This document shows, piece after piece, positions 37,048-47,511 of a DNA stretch of 64,000 bases (position 1 is its first letter; each line of letters begins with the position of its first letter). The notes beneath the pieces were generated by a model. That model searched no databases and was not told the DNA's origin. It saw only the letters and a program-made list of their open reading frames with translations. The position numbers and the translations under genes were made by a program. This stretch comes from an uncultured Bacteroidia bacterium (lineage in GTDB: Bacteria; Bacteroidota; Bacteroidia; Bacteroidales; Prolixibacteraceae), in contig CAIUAN010000045.1 of NCBI GenBank assembly GCA_903897145.1, positions 1 to 64,000 of the forward strand, in the 5' to 3' direction.

Positions 37048-39483
37048 ATGAGAAAACTCACCTTTTTAATTGTCCTGATTTGCCTCTCCGCAATAAAATT
37101 AATGGCCCAGCCAGCAGGACGTGAAAATTTCGATGCAGACTGGAAATTTCACCTCGGAGATGTTTCTGGAGCACAAATTCCTGGCTATTCCGATTGGAAT
37201 TGGAGAAATCTTGATCTTCCACATGACTGGAGTATTGAAGGGAGTTTTAAGCCCGACAACCCAGCGACCAATGCAGGGGGCTCGTTACCAGGTGGCATTG
37301 GATGGTACCGGAAAACATTCAAGGTTAATAATGCTCAAACCAAGCATCACTTTATCATGTTTGATGGAGTCTATCAGAATAGTACCGTTTGGATAAATGG
37401 TCATCTATTAGGGAATAGACCTTATGGATATTCAACATTCCAGTATGATATGACTCCATTCTTGAAAGATGGAGACAATGTGATTGCGGTGAAAGTAGAT
37501 AATTCACTACAGCCTAATTCACGATGGTACTCCGGCTCAGGAATCTATCGGCATGTGTGGCTAGCGACCACTTCGCCGATTCACGTCAATCAATGGGGAA
37601 CATTTGTTACAACCCCAAAAATAACAGGAAAAGAGGCACAAGTAAAAGTGGAGACCTCTATTACAAACGAAAAATCGGAGAAGGCAGAGCTGCGGATCGT
37701 CTCGTCTATAGTTGATCGTCATGGAAAAAAGATCACCAGTCAGACGCAGAAACAAAAAATTGGTCCAAACGGTCAACTTAAAATCAATACCACACTGAAC
37801 CTAACGAATCCATCCCTTTGGAGCATCGAAAATCCGAATCTTTATCAATTGGTTAGCGAGATCTACCAAGGCAAGGAGCTTAAAGATAAATACCTTACAA
37901 CTTTTGGTGTGCGAACCATTGCGTTTCGCTCGGATAGTGGATTTTTCTTGAATAACAAATGCGTCAAGGTCTTAGGGGCCTGTCAGCATCACGACTTAGG
38001 AAGCATCGGAGGAGCGGTAAATACCCGGGCACTAACTCGTCAATTGGAGATCCTCAAAAGCATGGGCTGCAATGGTATACGAACCAGTCATAATCCACCA
38101 GCACCCGAACTTTTAGACCTTTGCGATAAAATGGGATTTGTGGTGATGGATGAAGCCTTTGATGTTTGGCACCTCGAAAAGATGAAGTACGATTATCACA
38201 TCTATTTTAAAGAGTGGCACGAGCGCGACTTAGCCGATATGGTCCTGCGCGATCGAAACCATCCCTCGATCTTTTTGTATAGTATCGGCAATGAGATACC
38301 CGAGAAAAATCATACCAAATATGGGGGAGCCGCCATAGCCAAAGAATTAGATGGCATCATAAAAAAATACGACAAGACCCGTTTTACGACCTCCGCCTTC
38401 GCTGGTGTTTGGCGTGCCGACACGACCTTTATGTCGGATAAAGTTGATGTCATTGGAATCAACTATACCGTTGAGCGCTATCCGGAAGAGAAAGCAAAAC
38501 ATCCGAAAGGATATTTCATTGCCAGCGAGACAACATCCTCATTAAGCAGCAGAGGCATCTACCATTTCCCTGCTGACTCAGCGATTGTTAAGCATCCAGA
38601 TTTGCAGTGCTCTTCGTTCGATAACCATTCAACCTCTTACGATCGACCTTGGACAAATATTACTCAAACAACCTGGCGTGAAGTCAAAAATACACCCTAC
38701 GTAGCCGGACTATTTATCTGGACTGGCTTCGATTATTATGGAGAACCAGCCTACCCATATCCTTGCATCTCGTCAAGCTATGGCGCAGTCGACCTTTGCG
38801 GATTTCCAAAAGATGTGTTCTATTTTTATCAATCTCAATGGACAGCTGAGCCAGTTCTTCACCTACTTCCTCATTGGAACTGGGAGCCAGGTAAGCTAAT
38901 CGATGTGGTTGCATATACCAACTGTGATGAGGTCAAGCTTTTCCTGAATGACAAATTAATTAGTGCCCAATCGTTTGCAAATACGAGCATGGACTATATC
39001 ACTAGTCAATGGGATAAGGTGATTAGCTTAGGCGTTGATAAACGATTGTCACTGGTTTGGAAGATACCATTTGCCCCAGGAACCTTAAGAGCTGAAGGAT
39101 ATAAGAATGGCAAATTAATAGCCACCGATAAAGTTGTTACTGCCGGTGATCCCGCGAAGATTGAGCTTAGCGCCGATCGTTCTGCTATTTCAGCTGATGG
39201 CGTCGACTTAAGCTATATCAAAGTTAAGATAACCGATAAGAATGGAGTTGTAGTTCCAAATGCCGAAAATCTGGTTCACTTTTCAATTGAAGGAGAGGGT
39301 AAAATCGTGGGCGTTGGAAATGGCAATCCGATCAGTTTGGAGTCGGCAAAAGGGAGTGAAAGAAGCGCATTTAGTGGCCTATGTCAGGCGGTGGTGCAAA
39401 GCACTCACAAAGCTGGGAACATTGTTCTAAGCGCTTCATCCTTGGGATTATCGAATGAGAAAATTATACTAACAAGCAAGTAA
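37048..39483 (+). CDS. GH2 family beta-galactosidase-like enzyme, paralog 1
   Basis: This 811-residue secreted protein has its signal to about residue 21 (LMAQ). Domains in order: sugar-binding jelly roll (about 25-180, DLPHDWSIEG, PGGIGWYRKTF), immunoglobulin-like domain (180-290), TIM barrel (290-590) with acid/base E416 in YSIGNEIPEK and nucleophile E494 in FIASETTS, a DUF4982-type domain (about 600-690, YQSQWTAEPVLHLLPHWNW), and a C-terminal invasin-like or GH2 C5 domain (about 710-811). All catalytic features are present. Members are mostly beta-galactosidases, but beta-glucuronidase or mannosidase activity cannot be excluded. It lies 19 bp before its paralog. Confidence 0.9.
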   Translation: MRKLTFLIVLICLSAIKLMAQPAGRENFDADWKFHLGDVSGAQIPGYSDWNWRNLDLPHDWSIEGSFKPDNPATNAGGSLPGGIGWYRKTFKVNNAQTKHHFIMFDGVYQNSTVWINGHLLGNRPYGYSTFQYDMTPFLKDGDNVIAVKVDNSLQPNSRWYSGSGIYRHVWLATTSPIHVNQWGTFVTTPKITGKEAQVKVETSITNEKSEKAELRIVSSIVDRHGKKITSQTQKQKIGPNGQLKINTTLNLTNPSLWSIENPNLYQLVSEIYQGKELKDKYLTTFGVRTIAFRSDSGFFLNNKCVKVLGACQHHDLGSIGGAVNTRALTRQLEILKSMGCNGIRTSHNPPAPELLDLCDKMGFVVMDEAFDVWHLEKMKYDYHIYFKEWHERDLADMVLRDRNHPSIFLYSIGNEIPEKNHTKYGGAAIAKELDGIIKKYDKTRFTTSAFAGVWRADTTFMSDKVDVIGINYTVERYPEEKAKHPKGYFIASETTSSLSSRGIYHFPADSAIVKHPDLQCSSFDNHSTSYDRPWTNITQTTWREVKNTPYVAGLFIWTGFDYYGEPAYPYPCISSSYGAVDLCGFPKDVFYFYQSQWTAEPVLHLLPHWNWEPGKLIDVVAYTNCDEVKLFLNDKLISAQSFANTSMDYITSQWDKVISLGVDKRLSLVWKIPFAPGTLRAEGYKNGKLIATDKVVTAGDPAKIELSADRSAISADGVDLSYIKVKITDKNGVVVPNAENLVHFSIEGEGKIVGVGNGNPISLESAKGSERSAFSGLCQAVVQSTHKAGNIVLSASSLGLSNEKIILTSK

Positions 39484-39502
39484 TTTAAACCTCTAATAGA
39501 CA

Positions 39503-41881
39503 ATGAAAAAATCACTTTCCATCCTATTGTTAGTCTGCTATTCAGCATTCACACAACTGCTAGCACAGCCTTCAGGCAGGGTAAATTTCGATGCTAACTG
39601 GAAATTTCATTTAGGAGATTTAGCGGGAGCAGAGCAACCTACGTTTAACGATCAGAATTGGCGGCAGCTCGATCTTCCGCACGACTGGAGTATTGAGGGG
39701 ACCTTTCGACCAGACAACCCTTCCGGACATCAAGGTGGATTATTACCAGGTGGCATCGGGTGGTACAGGAAAGGAATGAATCTCACAGGAAAGAGCGGCA
39801 AAAAGTATTTTATCGTCATTGACGGAGCGTATAAAAATAGCAGCGTATATATGAATGGTCATCTTTTGGGAACTAGACCATACGGTTATGCCACATTTCA
39901 ATATGATTTAACACCCTATCTGCAGGAAGGGAATAACGTAATCGCGGTTAAAGTTGACAATTCGAAGCAGCCAGATTCAAGATGGTACACCGGCGCTGGC
40001 ATCTACCGTCATGTATGGTTGGATACCACTTCGCCAATCTATGTCGCACAATGGGGGACTTTCGTGACAACACCAAAAGTGTCGTCAAAAGAGGCCACTG
40101 TAAATGTGGCAACTACGATTTCAAACGACACAAAAGAGAAGAGCTCATTAAAAATAGTCTCAACGATTGTGGACCAATCGGGGAAAATAATTGCCTCGAA
40201 ATCTCAAAATCAACAGGCTGGATCAAATTCAAAGATCACTCTAAACACAAATATTTTAATCAATTCTCCTTCACTTTGGGACATCGAAAACCCTAATTTG
40301 TACCAGTTAGTTACAACGATCTACAAAGGGAAAGAGCTAAAGGACACTTACAAAACAACATTCGGCGTTCGCACCATTGCATTTAAAGCAGATAGTGGAT
40401 TTTTCTTAAATGGGAAGAATGTAAAAGTTCTTGGGGTATGTAACCACCACGACTTAGGCAGCTTAGGTGCAGCCCTTAACGACCGTGCCTTACAACGCCA
40501 ATTGGAACTCTTGAAATCAATGGGTTGTAATGCCATTCGGTGTAGTCATAATTTAATGGCACCCGAACTGTTAGCCCTTTGCGACAAAATGGGCTTCTTG
40601 GTTATGGATGAGACTTTCGACTCGTGGTATATTGGTAAAGATGCGGCACCCTTTGGATTTCAAAATTATTTCAAGGATTGGCATGCACGTGAGATTACCG
40701 ATATGGTTGTGCGAGATCGGAACCATCCATCTATCATATTATGGAGTATCGGAAATGAGATTAAGGAACAATGGTTTCCTAAAAGCACCAACGGAGGTGA
40801 GATTGCACGGGAACTTGTTGGACTAATCAAAGAACTGGATACGACACGCTTCACTACTTCAGCCTTTAATTTCTCTCGTGATGCGGAGAAAAAAGGGATG
40901 ACAGCAGCTGTCGATGTGGTAGGCTTTAACTATACCATTGATGCCTATGACGAGTTTAAGAAAAATCATCCTAACTGGTTGTATATCGCTAGTGAGACAA
41001 CTTCCCAGTTTGATAGTCGGGGTGTTTATCATTTTACCTTAGACAGCCTAGTGAAGACATTTAAGGATTGTCAAGCCTCCGCTTTTGATGATGCTGGTGG
41101 AGGAACGACGCATGAGGAAGCTTGGAAAGCGGTGAAAGATCGGCCGTATATGTCCGGATTATTTATTTGGACAGGATTCGATTATATTGGAGAGCCAGCG
41201 CCGTATGGTGATTTAGCTGTGAGCTCCTATTTCGGCATCTTCGATCTATGCGGATTTCCAAAGGATGCTTATTATTTTTACAAGAGCCAATGGACAGCTG
41301 AGCCGATGGTGCATATACTGCCTCATTGGAATTGGAAAGAAGGTCAGCAAATTGATGTGGTGGGCTATACCAACTGTGACAAGGTTAAACTTTACCTCAA
41401 CAATACACTCATCGGCACCAAAGACTTTAAAAATTCCGATCGTTTAATTCTGCGTTGGAAAGTTCCATTCTCAGCTGGAAATCTTAGAGCCGAAGGATAT
41501 AAAAATGGGAAACTCGTTGCCACTGACGAAGTTAAAACGGCAGGTGAAGCTGCGAAGATTGAACTCACTGCCGACCGAAAAAATATCACTGCAGATGGCA
41601 AAGATCTCTCCTTTATCACCGTGAAAATTACCGATTCTAAGGGCATAGCAGTTCCAAATGCCGACAACCTAGTTCAATTTGAGATCGAAGGGGCAGGCAA
41701 GATTGTGGGTGTTGGAAATGGGAATGCCATGAGTCAAGAGTCAGCAAAGAGCAATGAAAGAAAGGCCTTTAGCGGACTGTGCCAGGTGATCATTCAAAGC
41801 ACCGGAGATAAAGGAGCCGTTACCTTAAAAGCTAAATCACTTGGATTGGAGAGCCAAAAAATTATAGTTACCTGCCAGTAA
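39503..41881 (+). CDS. GH2 family beta-galactosidase-like enzyme, paralog 2
   Basis: This 792-residue protein is collinear with the gene at 37048. The signal ends near LLAQ (residue 22). Acid/base E419 lies in WSIGNEIKEQ and nucleophile E498 in YIASETTSQ. It has the same DUF4982-type domain (YKSQWTAEPMVHILPHWNW) and C-terminal domain. Differences are concentrated in barrel loops (for example MDETFDSWYIGKDAAP against MDEAFDVWHLEKMKYD), which suggests a change of linkage or substrate after tandem duplication. It ends the plus-strand operon; the next gene is convergent. Confidence 0.9.
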   Translation: MKKSLSILLLVCYSAFTQLLAQPSGRVNFDANWKFHLGDLAGAEQPTFNDQNWRQLDLPHDWSIEGTFRPDNPSGHQGGLLPGGIGWYRKGMNLTGKSGKKYFIVIDGAYKNSSVYMNGHLLGTRPYGYATFQYDLTPYLQEGNNVIAVKVDNSKQPDSRWYTGAGIYRHVWLDTTSPIYVAQWGTFVTTPKVSSKEATVNVATTISNDTKEKSSLKIVSTIVDQSGKIIASKSQNQQAGSNSKITLNTNILINSPSLWDIENPNLYQLVTTIYKGKELKDTYKTTFGVRTIAFKADSGFFLNGKNVKVLGVCNHHDLGSLGAALNDRALQRQLELLKSMGCNAIRCSHNLMAPELLALCDKMGFLVMDETFDSWYIGKDAAPFGFQNYFKDWHAREITDMVVRDRNHPSIILWSIGNEIKEQWFPKSTNGGEIARELVGLIKELDTTRFTTSAFNFSRDAEKKGMTAAVDVVGFNYTIDAYDEFKKNHPNWLYIASETTSQFDSRGVYHFTLDSLVKTFKDCQASAFDDAGGGTTHEEAWKAVKDRPYMSGLFIWTGFDYIGEPAPYGDLAVSSYFGIFDLCGFPKDAYYFYKSQWTAEPMVHILPHWNWKEGQQIDVVGYTNCDKVKLYLNNTLIGTKDFKNSDRLILRWKVPFSAGNLRAEGYKNGKLVATDEVKTAGEAAKIELTADRKNITADGKDLSFITVKITDSKGIAVPNADNLVQFEIEGAGKIVGVGNGNAMSQESAKSNERKAFSGLCQVIIQSTGDKGAVTLKAKSLGLESQKIIVTCQ

Positions 41882-41908
41882 TGGCTAAGTGATTAATTGT
41901 TAATCCGA

Positions 41909-44848
41909 TTAATCTTGCACTTTAATTTTCCAATCAGCAAAGGTCACGGAATATACTTTGTTATTCGATGATCCCGCAGCAAGGCCAATATCAACAGCGT
42001 CTGTTAAGCCTTTAAGTGGGGTTGATTTTCGTTGAATGATCCAGGTTTTACCATCGAGACTAATCGATCCGCTAAAGGTTTCGCCATGCCTTTCGAGTTT
42101 TATCCAAAGTGGAAGAACAGTGTTTTCTGGTAGATTTTCACTTGCGGCCTTGTGCATACTCCCGTCGCCAAATTGATCATATTCAATTCCGGCACGATTA
42201 GGTGTTGTAAACATAAGGACTGAGCCGAGAGACCCTTTTACCACATCGAAACTTTTTGCGATGTCGTTTCGGGCATAGAGACCAGAACGAAACCACGCTT
42301 CCGTTTTATCACCAAAAGTTAAAACCTTAACAACAGAGACAAAATCACCTTTGATTTGCGGTAAATAAACTGAACCATATGCATCTTCTGCATGAAAGAA
42401 ATCACTCCCTGCAGCGGTGATTTTATAGTTCTCCTTTTGCTGGTCGATCTCCACTGAGGCGGGTTTAGCTTTTGCAGAAATATATGTCAAAAGCTTCTCC
42501 TTTCTCATATCAAGTTCTTTGCTTTTAAACACAGTTAAAAGCACCTCAGCGCTATTCTCAATCCTAACTGGATAAGAACCTATCTCCGGCGTAATGGTAA
42601 ACTGCACATCCTTCTCTTCATTTGGTTCAAAAGAGATCATCTGACTGCTAATTTCCTTACCATTGGTGAATAAACGGATGGTTGATTTAGAACTTCCCTT
42701 CTGCACATTCTGAGCCTTTGCGTTTATCGTCACAGTCTCACCTGCCAGCAATCGGACTTCGGAAGTATGAATCTCATTAATAACGATCGGAGGCCTATCA
42801 CCTTCCACCGTAAATGTCTGCGCCTCGGTCTCTCCAATAGCTATTGCTTGCTTACCACTATCGAGCAATCGAAACTCTAACTCAATTCTACGACTATTAT
42901 TTCTTATAACCGGAAACTCTTTCGAAAGGAAAATCTTGCCGTTAAGATACACATAAACAGGAGCGAATCCGGTTGAACCAGCATTGAAAATATCGGCAGA
43001 GACTTTAACCACAGAGCCCGCAGGAATTGTCTTTTTTGAAGACATTGCCCCACAAGTAACTTTTAAATTAGATGCGACAAATGAAGGCTCGCCATCAATA
43101 ATCTCCTCGGGCTCATTCGCAGGTGATTCAATAAGTTCATTGTCTTTATAAATATTATCCGATAGATAAGCCCCATTTAGCTTCATTGTTCGTTGCTCAA
43201 TGTCATAGAATATGTTCTTCTCGACAACCCAATCTTTGGCAAGACAGTCGAACCATATCGGGACATTTTCATTTGTAAACCCACGACGAACTTTATGAAA
43301 AAGATTATTCCGAACATATGAATTCAAGGTTAAACCCGCAAGCTTAATGACACCTGTATCATCTGCATCATTTTGCATATCATTAAAGTGATTATACTCG
43401 ACTAAGTAGCTGCCATCAGCTTCCTCCTCCATATTACCCCATTGACATGAGATGCAATTAGGCCAATAGCTTTTATAGAAATAGTTATGAGAAATCGTTG
43501 TGAAGTTAGTATACAGAAACTGGACGACATCGCCGCCACACTCTTCAAATTTATTTCTAGAAATTAAGGTTTGTTTGACCTGCTGCTTTATATTTCCCGA
43601 CTCTTTAGGCCCTCTTCCGTGAATTGCACCCCTTTTAAGCTGATTGAAAATATTATTCGTGATGCGTGTTCCGTTGCAACCATACCCTAATTGAATCGCC
43701 GTACTTTCACTATTACTTAGCGTCGAGTTCTGAATTTCAATAGCATGCGTATATTCAAATGAAAGCATTGTTCCGCCAGCACTCACACCATCAAAAGTTA
43801 ATCCATAAAAACGTAAGTTCCGAACTGGTCGGCCCTCCTCACCTGCAACATGGATAAGTTGATTATATCTTGGAACGCACATCTTCGCTTTGTTCGGATC
43901 ATTAATACCTTTCATTGGAATATAGGAGATCTCCCGTCTGCCCTTATCGAAATACCATTCTCCAGGTAAATTCATCGCCTCTTTTACATTTTCGATATAA
44001 TAACGCGGAGGCACTAACAGAAGACGAGGTTCAGGATGACCCAAAGTCGCAGTTTGCTTCTTCTCGTCGACTCGAGTAATTGTATTTTCAGTTATATTCC
44101 ATCGCATAAGTAAAATCACCCGATTATAGATCATCTCCTTCCAATTTTTCAAATCTCCTTTTCTAAAGTTAAGCTCCGAGGTATTTGTTAGCTTTTCGAC
44201 CGTGAAGTAGCCTGTATCTGGAGTTCGGGCCGAGACCTGTTTAGTCCCATTTGCAATTAGAACAGGTGCATTTTCTTGGGTAAAAGGTGCGACCCAAGCA
44301 TTGCCATTTTTCTTCCAATTAACAACCTCTATCCCACCTGAGATGATCGGCTTCTCCCCAGGGAAAGCAGCATAAGTGACATAGTGATCTCTTAAATGGT
44401 TGAACTCAAAAGCTCCGGTCGGAAGAGTCGTTTCCACACGTTCGCCTCCATCTTTGGGCTTAAATTCTAATGCTGTAGATAAGGTATAAAGTCCTTCCCG
44501 TATGAAGATCACAATATCCTTACCCTTGCCATAAGGATGATTACTGCCTATATACCTAGAAATATGGGAGATCCCTTTGGCTTGATATACTTGCGCCTTA
44601 AGGTCAAGGACTCCCTGCTGAGCTCTTTTTATCGTTGCAAAAGGGCCATCTGTACCAGCAGCATTTGGCTCTGCAAGTGTTCCCGACCAAGCATCATTAC
44701 CCTTCGTGGAGACATAAAAATCACCCTTTACCTTCAATGGATTAAACTCTTGTGGCGACTCACTGCGCATCAATGTCCCATCACGAAGCTGAGCCATTAG
44801 TGAAAACGAAATAATGAACAGAATAAAAAATAAAGAAATATATCTCAT
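41909..44848 (-). CDS. secreted parallel beta-helix protein with CARDB-like and DUF1349-like domains
   Basis: This 979-residue protein has its signal to about residue 19 (SLMAQ). The N-terminal segment DFYVSTKGNDAWSGTL and FATIKRAQQGV is typical of parallel beta-helix polysaccharide lyases or hydrolases. Coils run from about 330 to 590 (for example NSTLSNSESTAIQLGYG, SYVRNNLFHKVRRGF). Residues about 600-765 look like CARDB/immunoglobulin-like adhesion repeats. Residues about 780-979 form a DUF1349-like lectin sandwich (EAWFRSGLYARNDIAKSF, LDGKTWIIQRKSTPL). It is convergent with the GH2 genes and divergent from the gene at 45157. Polysaccharide cleavage is likely, but the substrate is unknown. 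Confidence 0.8.
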   Translation of the reverse strand: MRYISLFFILFIISFSLMAQLRDGTLMRSESPQEFNPLKVKGDFYVSTKGNDAWSGTLAEPNAAGTDGPFATIKRAQQGVLDLKAQVYQAKGISHISRYIGSNHPYGKGKDIVIFIREGLYTLSTALEFKPKDGGERVETTLPTGAFEFNHLRDHYVTYAAFPGEKPIISGGIEVVNWKKNGNAWVAPFTQENAPVLIANGTKQVSARTPDTGYFTVEKLTNTSELNFRKGDLKNWKEMIYNRVILLMRWNITENTITRVDEKKQTATLGHPEPRLLLVPPRYYIENVKEAMNLPGEWYFDKGRREISYIPMKGINDPNKAKMCVPRYNQLIHVAGEEGRPVRNLRFYGLTFDGVSAGGTMLSFEYTHAIEIQNSTLSNSESTAIQLGYGCNGTRITNNIFNQLKRGAIHGRGPKESGNIKQQVKQTLISRNKFEECGGDVVQFLYTNFTTISHNYFYKSYWPNCISCQWGNMEEEADGSYLVEYNHFNDMQNDADDTGVIKLAGLTLNSYVRNNLFHKVRRGFTNENVPIWFDCLAKDWVVEKNIFYDIEQRTMKLNGAYLSDNIYKDNELIESPANEPEEIIDGEPSFVASNLKVTCGAMSSKKTIPAGSVVKVSADIFNAGSTGFAPVYVYLNGKIFLSKEFPVIRNNSRRIELEFRLLDSGKQAIAIGETEAQTFTVEGDRPPIVINEIHTSEVRLLAGETVTINAKAQNVQKGSSKSTIRLFTNGKEISSQMISFEPNEEKDVQFTITPEIGSYPVRIENSAEVLLTVFKSKELDMRKEKLLTYISAKAKPASVEIDQQKENYKITAAGSDFFHAEDAYGSVYLPQIKGDFVSVVKVLTFGDKTEAWFRSGLYARNDIAKSFDVVKGSLGSVLMFTTPNRAGIEYDQFGDGSMHKAASENLPENTVLPLWIKLERHGETFSGSISLDGKTWIIQRKSTPLKGLTDAVDIGLAAGSSNNKVYSVTFADWKIKVQD

Positions 44849-45156
44849 GGGTTGATTCTCTTATGAATATTTAAAGGCACTAAGCAATCATGGTTGACAC
44901 CTGAGCTTAACTTAATTAATAATAGGACGAATTATTCAAAGTTTAGAATGACAAGCAAGGACATCTAATGCAATAAAATACAGTTTAGTGAGATGGCCTT
45001 AAATAGAAAATCAAAAGTACAACTAATCAACATACTACGCAATATAAATTATGACTTTAAAAACCACGGAATCAGTAAAATCAAGTTTTAAATGATCGAT
45101 TAAAATTCTATATTTATAACCCATTAACAATTCGTGAATAATCCTAAACAGCTCCA
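44849..45156. other. divergent intergenic region with candidate promoter
   Basis: About 308 bp between two divergent beta-helix genes. The minus strand has an exact -7 match, TACTTTTG, at 45012-45019, which would give a leader of about 157 nt for the gene at 44848. No exact TAnnTTTG is seen for the plus-strand gene. No coding potential is visible. Confidence 0.4.
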
Positions 45157-47448
45157 ATGATGAAAACGACTCATCTGCCATTCTATTTTATATTTCTTTT
45201 TGGCATCTCAACTTGTTTTGCACAAAGCAAAAACCTTGAGAACAATCTGCGCAAGGCTGATGAATTTTGGAAAAACAAGCAGATAAGTGAATCAATTAGC
45301 CAGTACAAATCGATTCTTTCAACCGATTCGGTCCCCGAGGAGTGGAAGTCGTTAATCTATCTTCGTTTGGCTAAAGCCCAGTTCACTGCGCATTTGAATA
45401 CAGACTGTAAAGCAACTTTAGCGGAAGCAAAAAAAAACCTTGCTGTCCTTCCGGCTCATCATCAATTAATGGTTACTGAATTAGAACAGCAAATTGATGG
45501 AGTAAATCAATTAAAACATACCGCGATACCAATAGCACCAAAATCTGCAGCAACCATTTATGTTTCAGCCATACCAGCGAATGAAAAAAAATCAGGCCAA
45601 AAAAAGATTGTTTATGCTAACTTAAATTTAGCCCTCAAAGCAGTATCACAGCTTATGAATAACAAATACCTGCCTGAAGGGACTATTGAAATAATCGTCG
45701 AAGGAAAGAGCTACGAATTAACTGAGCCGATTAAGCTTAACGCAAAAAATTCAGGAACGAAGAGAAACCCACTGTTGATTCGCTCTTCGGCGGCAACTGA
45801 GCAAGTCACGCTCAACGGGGGACGGACACTAAAAAACTGGAAGCGAGAATCTGACCCACAAGTTTTATTGCGGCTACCAAAGAATGCAAAATCGAAAGTA
45901 AGAGTAGCCAGCTTTGAAGACAATCAGGTCAGTGGACTAGATAGTTTGACTTTTGGTGGATTCTCAAGTGCCAGATCGGCAAAAACGGGTCCGAACTTCA
46001 CCACATTCCCAGTACCTGAACTTTTCAACGATGGTATACCTCAGAAAATGGCACGATGGCCGAATGATCGGGACACCTTAATCGCTTTAAAAGATTTTAA
46101 AAGCGAACGTACTTTGCGTTGGGCTGCCGACCAGGATGTGTGGCTTCATGGATACTGGTTCCATCTTTGGGCCGACGCATACGAGAAATTCAAAGGCTAT
46201 TCTGCGAAAGATTCAATTATAGAGCTAGTCCCGCCCACCAATTTTTATGGATTTGCAAAAAGCAAATGGCATGTCGTTAATGCACTTTCAGAACTCGATA
46301 CTCCGGGCGAATGGTGCATCTCCCTTCAAGAAAAAAAGATCTGGTATTTCCCGAAAACCAAAGACAAACTTGACCAGATGGTGTTAAGTCTGCAAGGACC
46401 AGCGATTCAAGCTCAAGGCTGTGATTACCTGACCATCAAAGGGCTTAACATTCAATATGTCAGAGGTGACGGGATGTTGTTTCAAGATTGCAATCATCTA
46501 ACGCTGGCCAATTGCTCTATCAGTAATAGCTCCGGATTGGGAATCAGAATTAAGGGCGGAAGTGATCAATTAATCCACTCCTGCACTATTAAAAGCATGG
46601 GCAGAGGAGGTATCGATATCAATGTTGGCGATCAACGTAAACTCATCCCATCAGGAAGCATTATCGAAAATTGCAGTATTAGCAATCTATCTCGCATAGA
46701 CCGTACTTATACCCCAGCCATTGTCCTAGATGGAGTTGGCATAAAAGTCCGAAACTGCAAATTTAAAGATATTCCAAGCAGTGGCATTCGTCTTGAAGGG
46801 AACGATATGCTTGTTGAATTAAATGAATTTGAGAATTGTGTGAGTGAGTCAGATGACCAAGGGGCGATCGATGTGTGGGGCAATCCACTATTCAGAGGGA
46901 ATGTCATCCGGTGGAATTTCTTCAAAGATATTGGCGTTCCTAATCTTCGGATGGCAGCAGGCGTGCGTCTTGATGATGCCATTTCTGGCTTTGGCATCTA
47001 TGAGAACTTATTTCTGAGATCATCAAACAACCTTTTTGGAGGGGTTCAGATTCATGGAGGAAAAGATAATTTCATTGAAGGAAATATTTTTGCCGATTGT
47101 CATGCTGCAATAAGCCAATCATCCTGGGGTGACAAAAGATGGACTGAGTCTATTAATGACACCGTTCATCCGATGTACAAAGCAATGCACACGACTCAAT
47201 GGCAGAGTGAATTATGGCAAAAACGGTATCCGGCCTTAAAAAACTTACTTACCAATGCCGATATCAACTTTGCATCCGACAACCTTGCCATCAATGCGCA
47301 ATCCTTAACCATACGAACTTCAAAACGGTTTGAGATTTTAAATAATCAGCTTTTAAAAACAGACAACCAACCTTCAACGCCTATCGACTACAAACCATAT
47401 CTTGTTCCTTGGCATGCAATTCCTGTTGATCAAATTGGAACGTACTAA
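45157..47448 (+). CDS. secreted parallel beta-helix protein with N-terminal TPR-like region
   Basis: This 763-residue protein has its signal to about residue 23 (CFAQ); a second ATG follows at once. Residues 25-115 are helical and TPR-like (KADEFWKNKQISESISQYKSIL). A beta-helix domain covers about 130-700 (TIYVSAIPANEKKSG, LTIKGLNIQYVRGDGMLFQDC, SSGIRLEGNDMLVELNEFEN, DQGAIDVWGNPLFRGNVIRW). It resembles polysaccharide lyase or glycosidase helices of the same style as the divergent gene at 41909, but lacks its lectin tail. The stop is 63 bp before the acyltransferase start, suggesting an operon. Confidence 0.78.
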   Translation: MMKTTHLPFYFIFLFGISTCFAQSKNLENNLRKADEFWKNKQISESISQYKSILSTDSVPEEWKSLIYLRLAKAQFTAHLNTDCKATLAEAKKNLAVLPAHHQLMVTELEQQIDGVNQLKHTAIPIAPKSAATIYVSAIPANEKKSGQKKIVYANLNLALKAVSQLMNNKYLPEGTIEIIVEGKSYELTEPIKLNAKNSGTKRNPLLIRSSAATEQVTLNGGRTLKNWKRESDPQVLLRLPKNAKSKVRVASFEDNQVSGLDSLTFGGFSSARSAKTGPNFTTFPVPELFNDGIPQKMARWPNDRDTLIALKDFKSERTLRWAADQDVWLHGYWFHLWADAYEKFKGYSAKDSIIELVPPTNFYGFAKSKWHVVNALSELDTPGEWCISLQEKKIWYFPKTKDKLDQMVLSLQGPAIQAQGCDYLTIKGLNIQYVRGDGMLFQDCNHLTLANCSISNSSGLGIRIKGGSDQLIHSCTIKSMGRGGIDINVGDQRKLIPSGSIIENCSISNLSRIDRTYTPAIVLDGVGIKVRNCKFKDIPSSGIRLEGNDMLVELNEFENCVSESDDQGAIDVWGNPLFRGNVIRWNFFKDIGVPNLRMAAGVRLDDAISGFGIYENLFLRSSNNLFGGVQIHGGKDNFIEGNIFADCHAAISQSSWGDKRWTESINDTVHPMYKAMHTTQWQSELWQKRYPALKNLLTNADINFASDNLAINAQSLTIRTSKRFEILNNQLLKTDNQPSTPIDYKPYLVPWHAIPVDQIGTY

Positions 47449-47511
47449 AAAATGGCTTGTAAAAATAAATCAGAAGAACTTCTATACACCAAAAAACTAA
47501 AGGAAATAAAT

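Noticed and set aside
41891-41905. Terminator between the convergent GH2 and beta-helix genes
   Set aside because: GATTAA-TTG-TTAATC is a short AT-rich palindrome of the kind expected by chance here, without a T tract.
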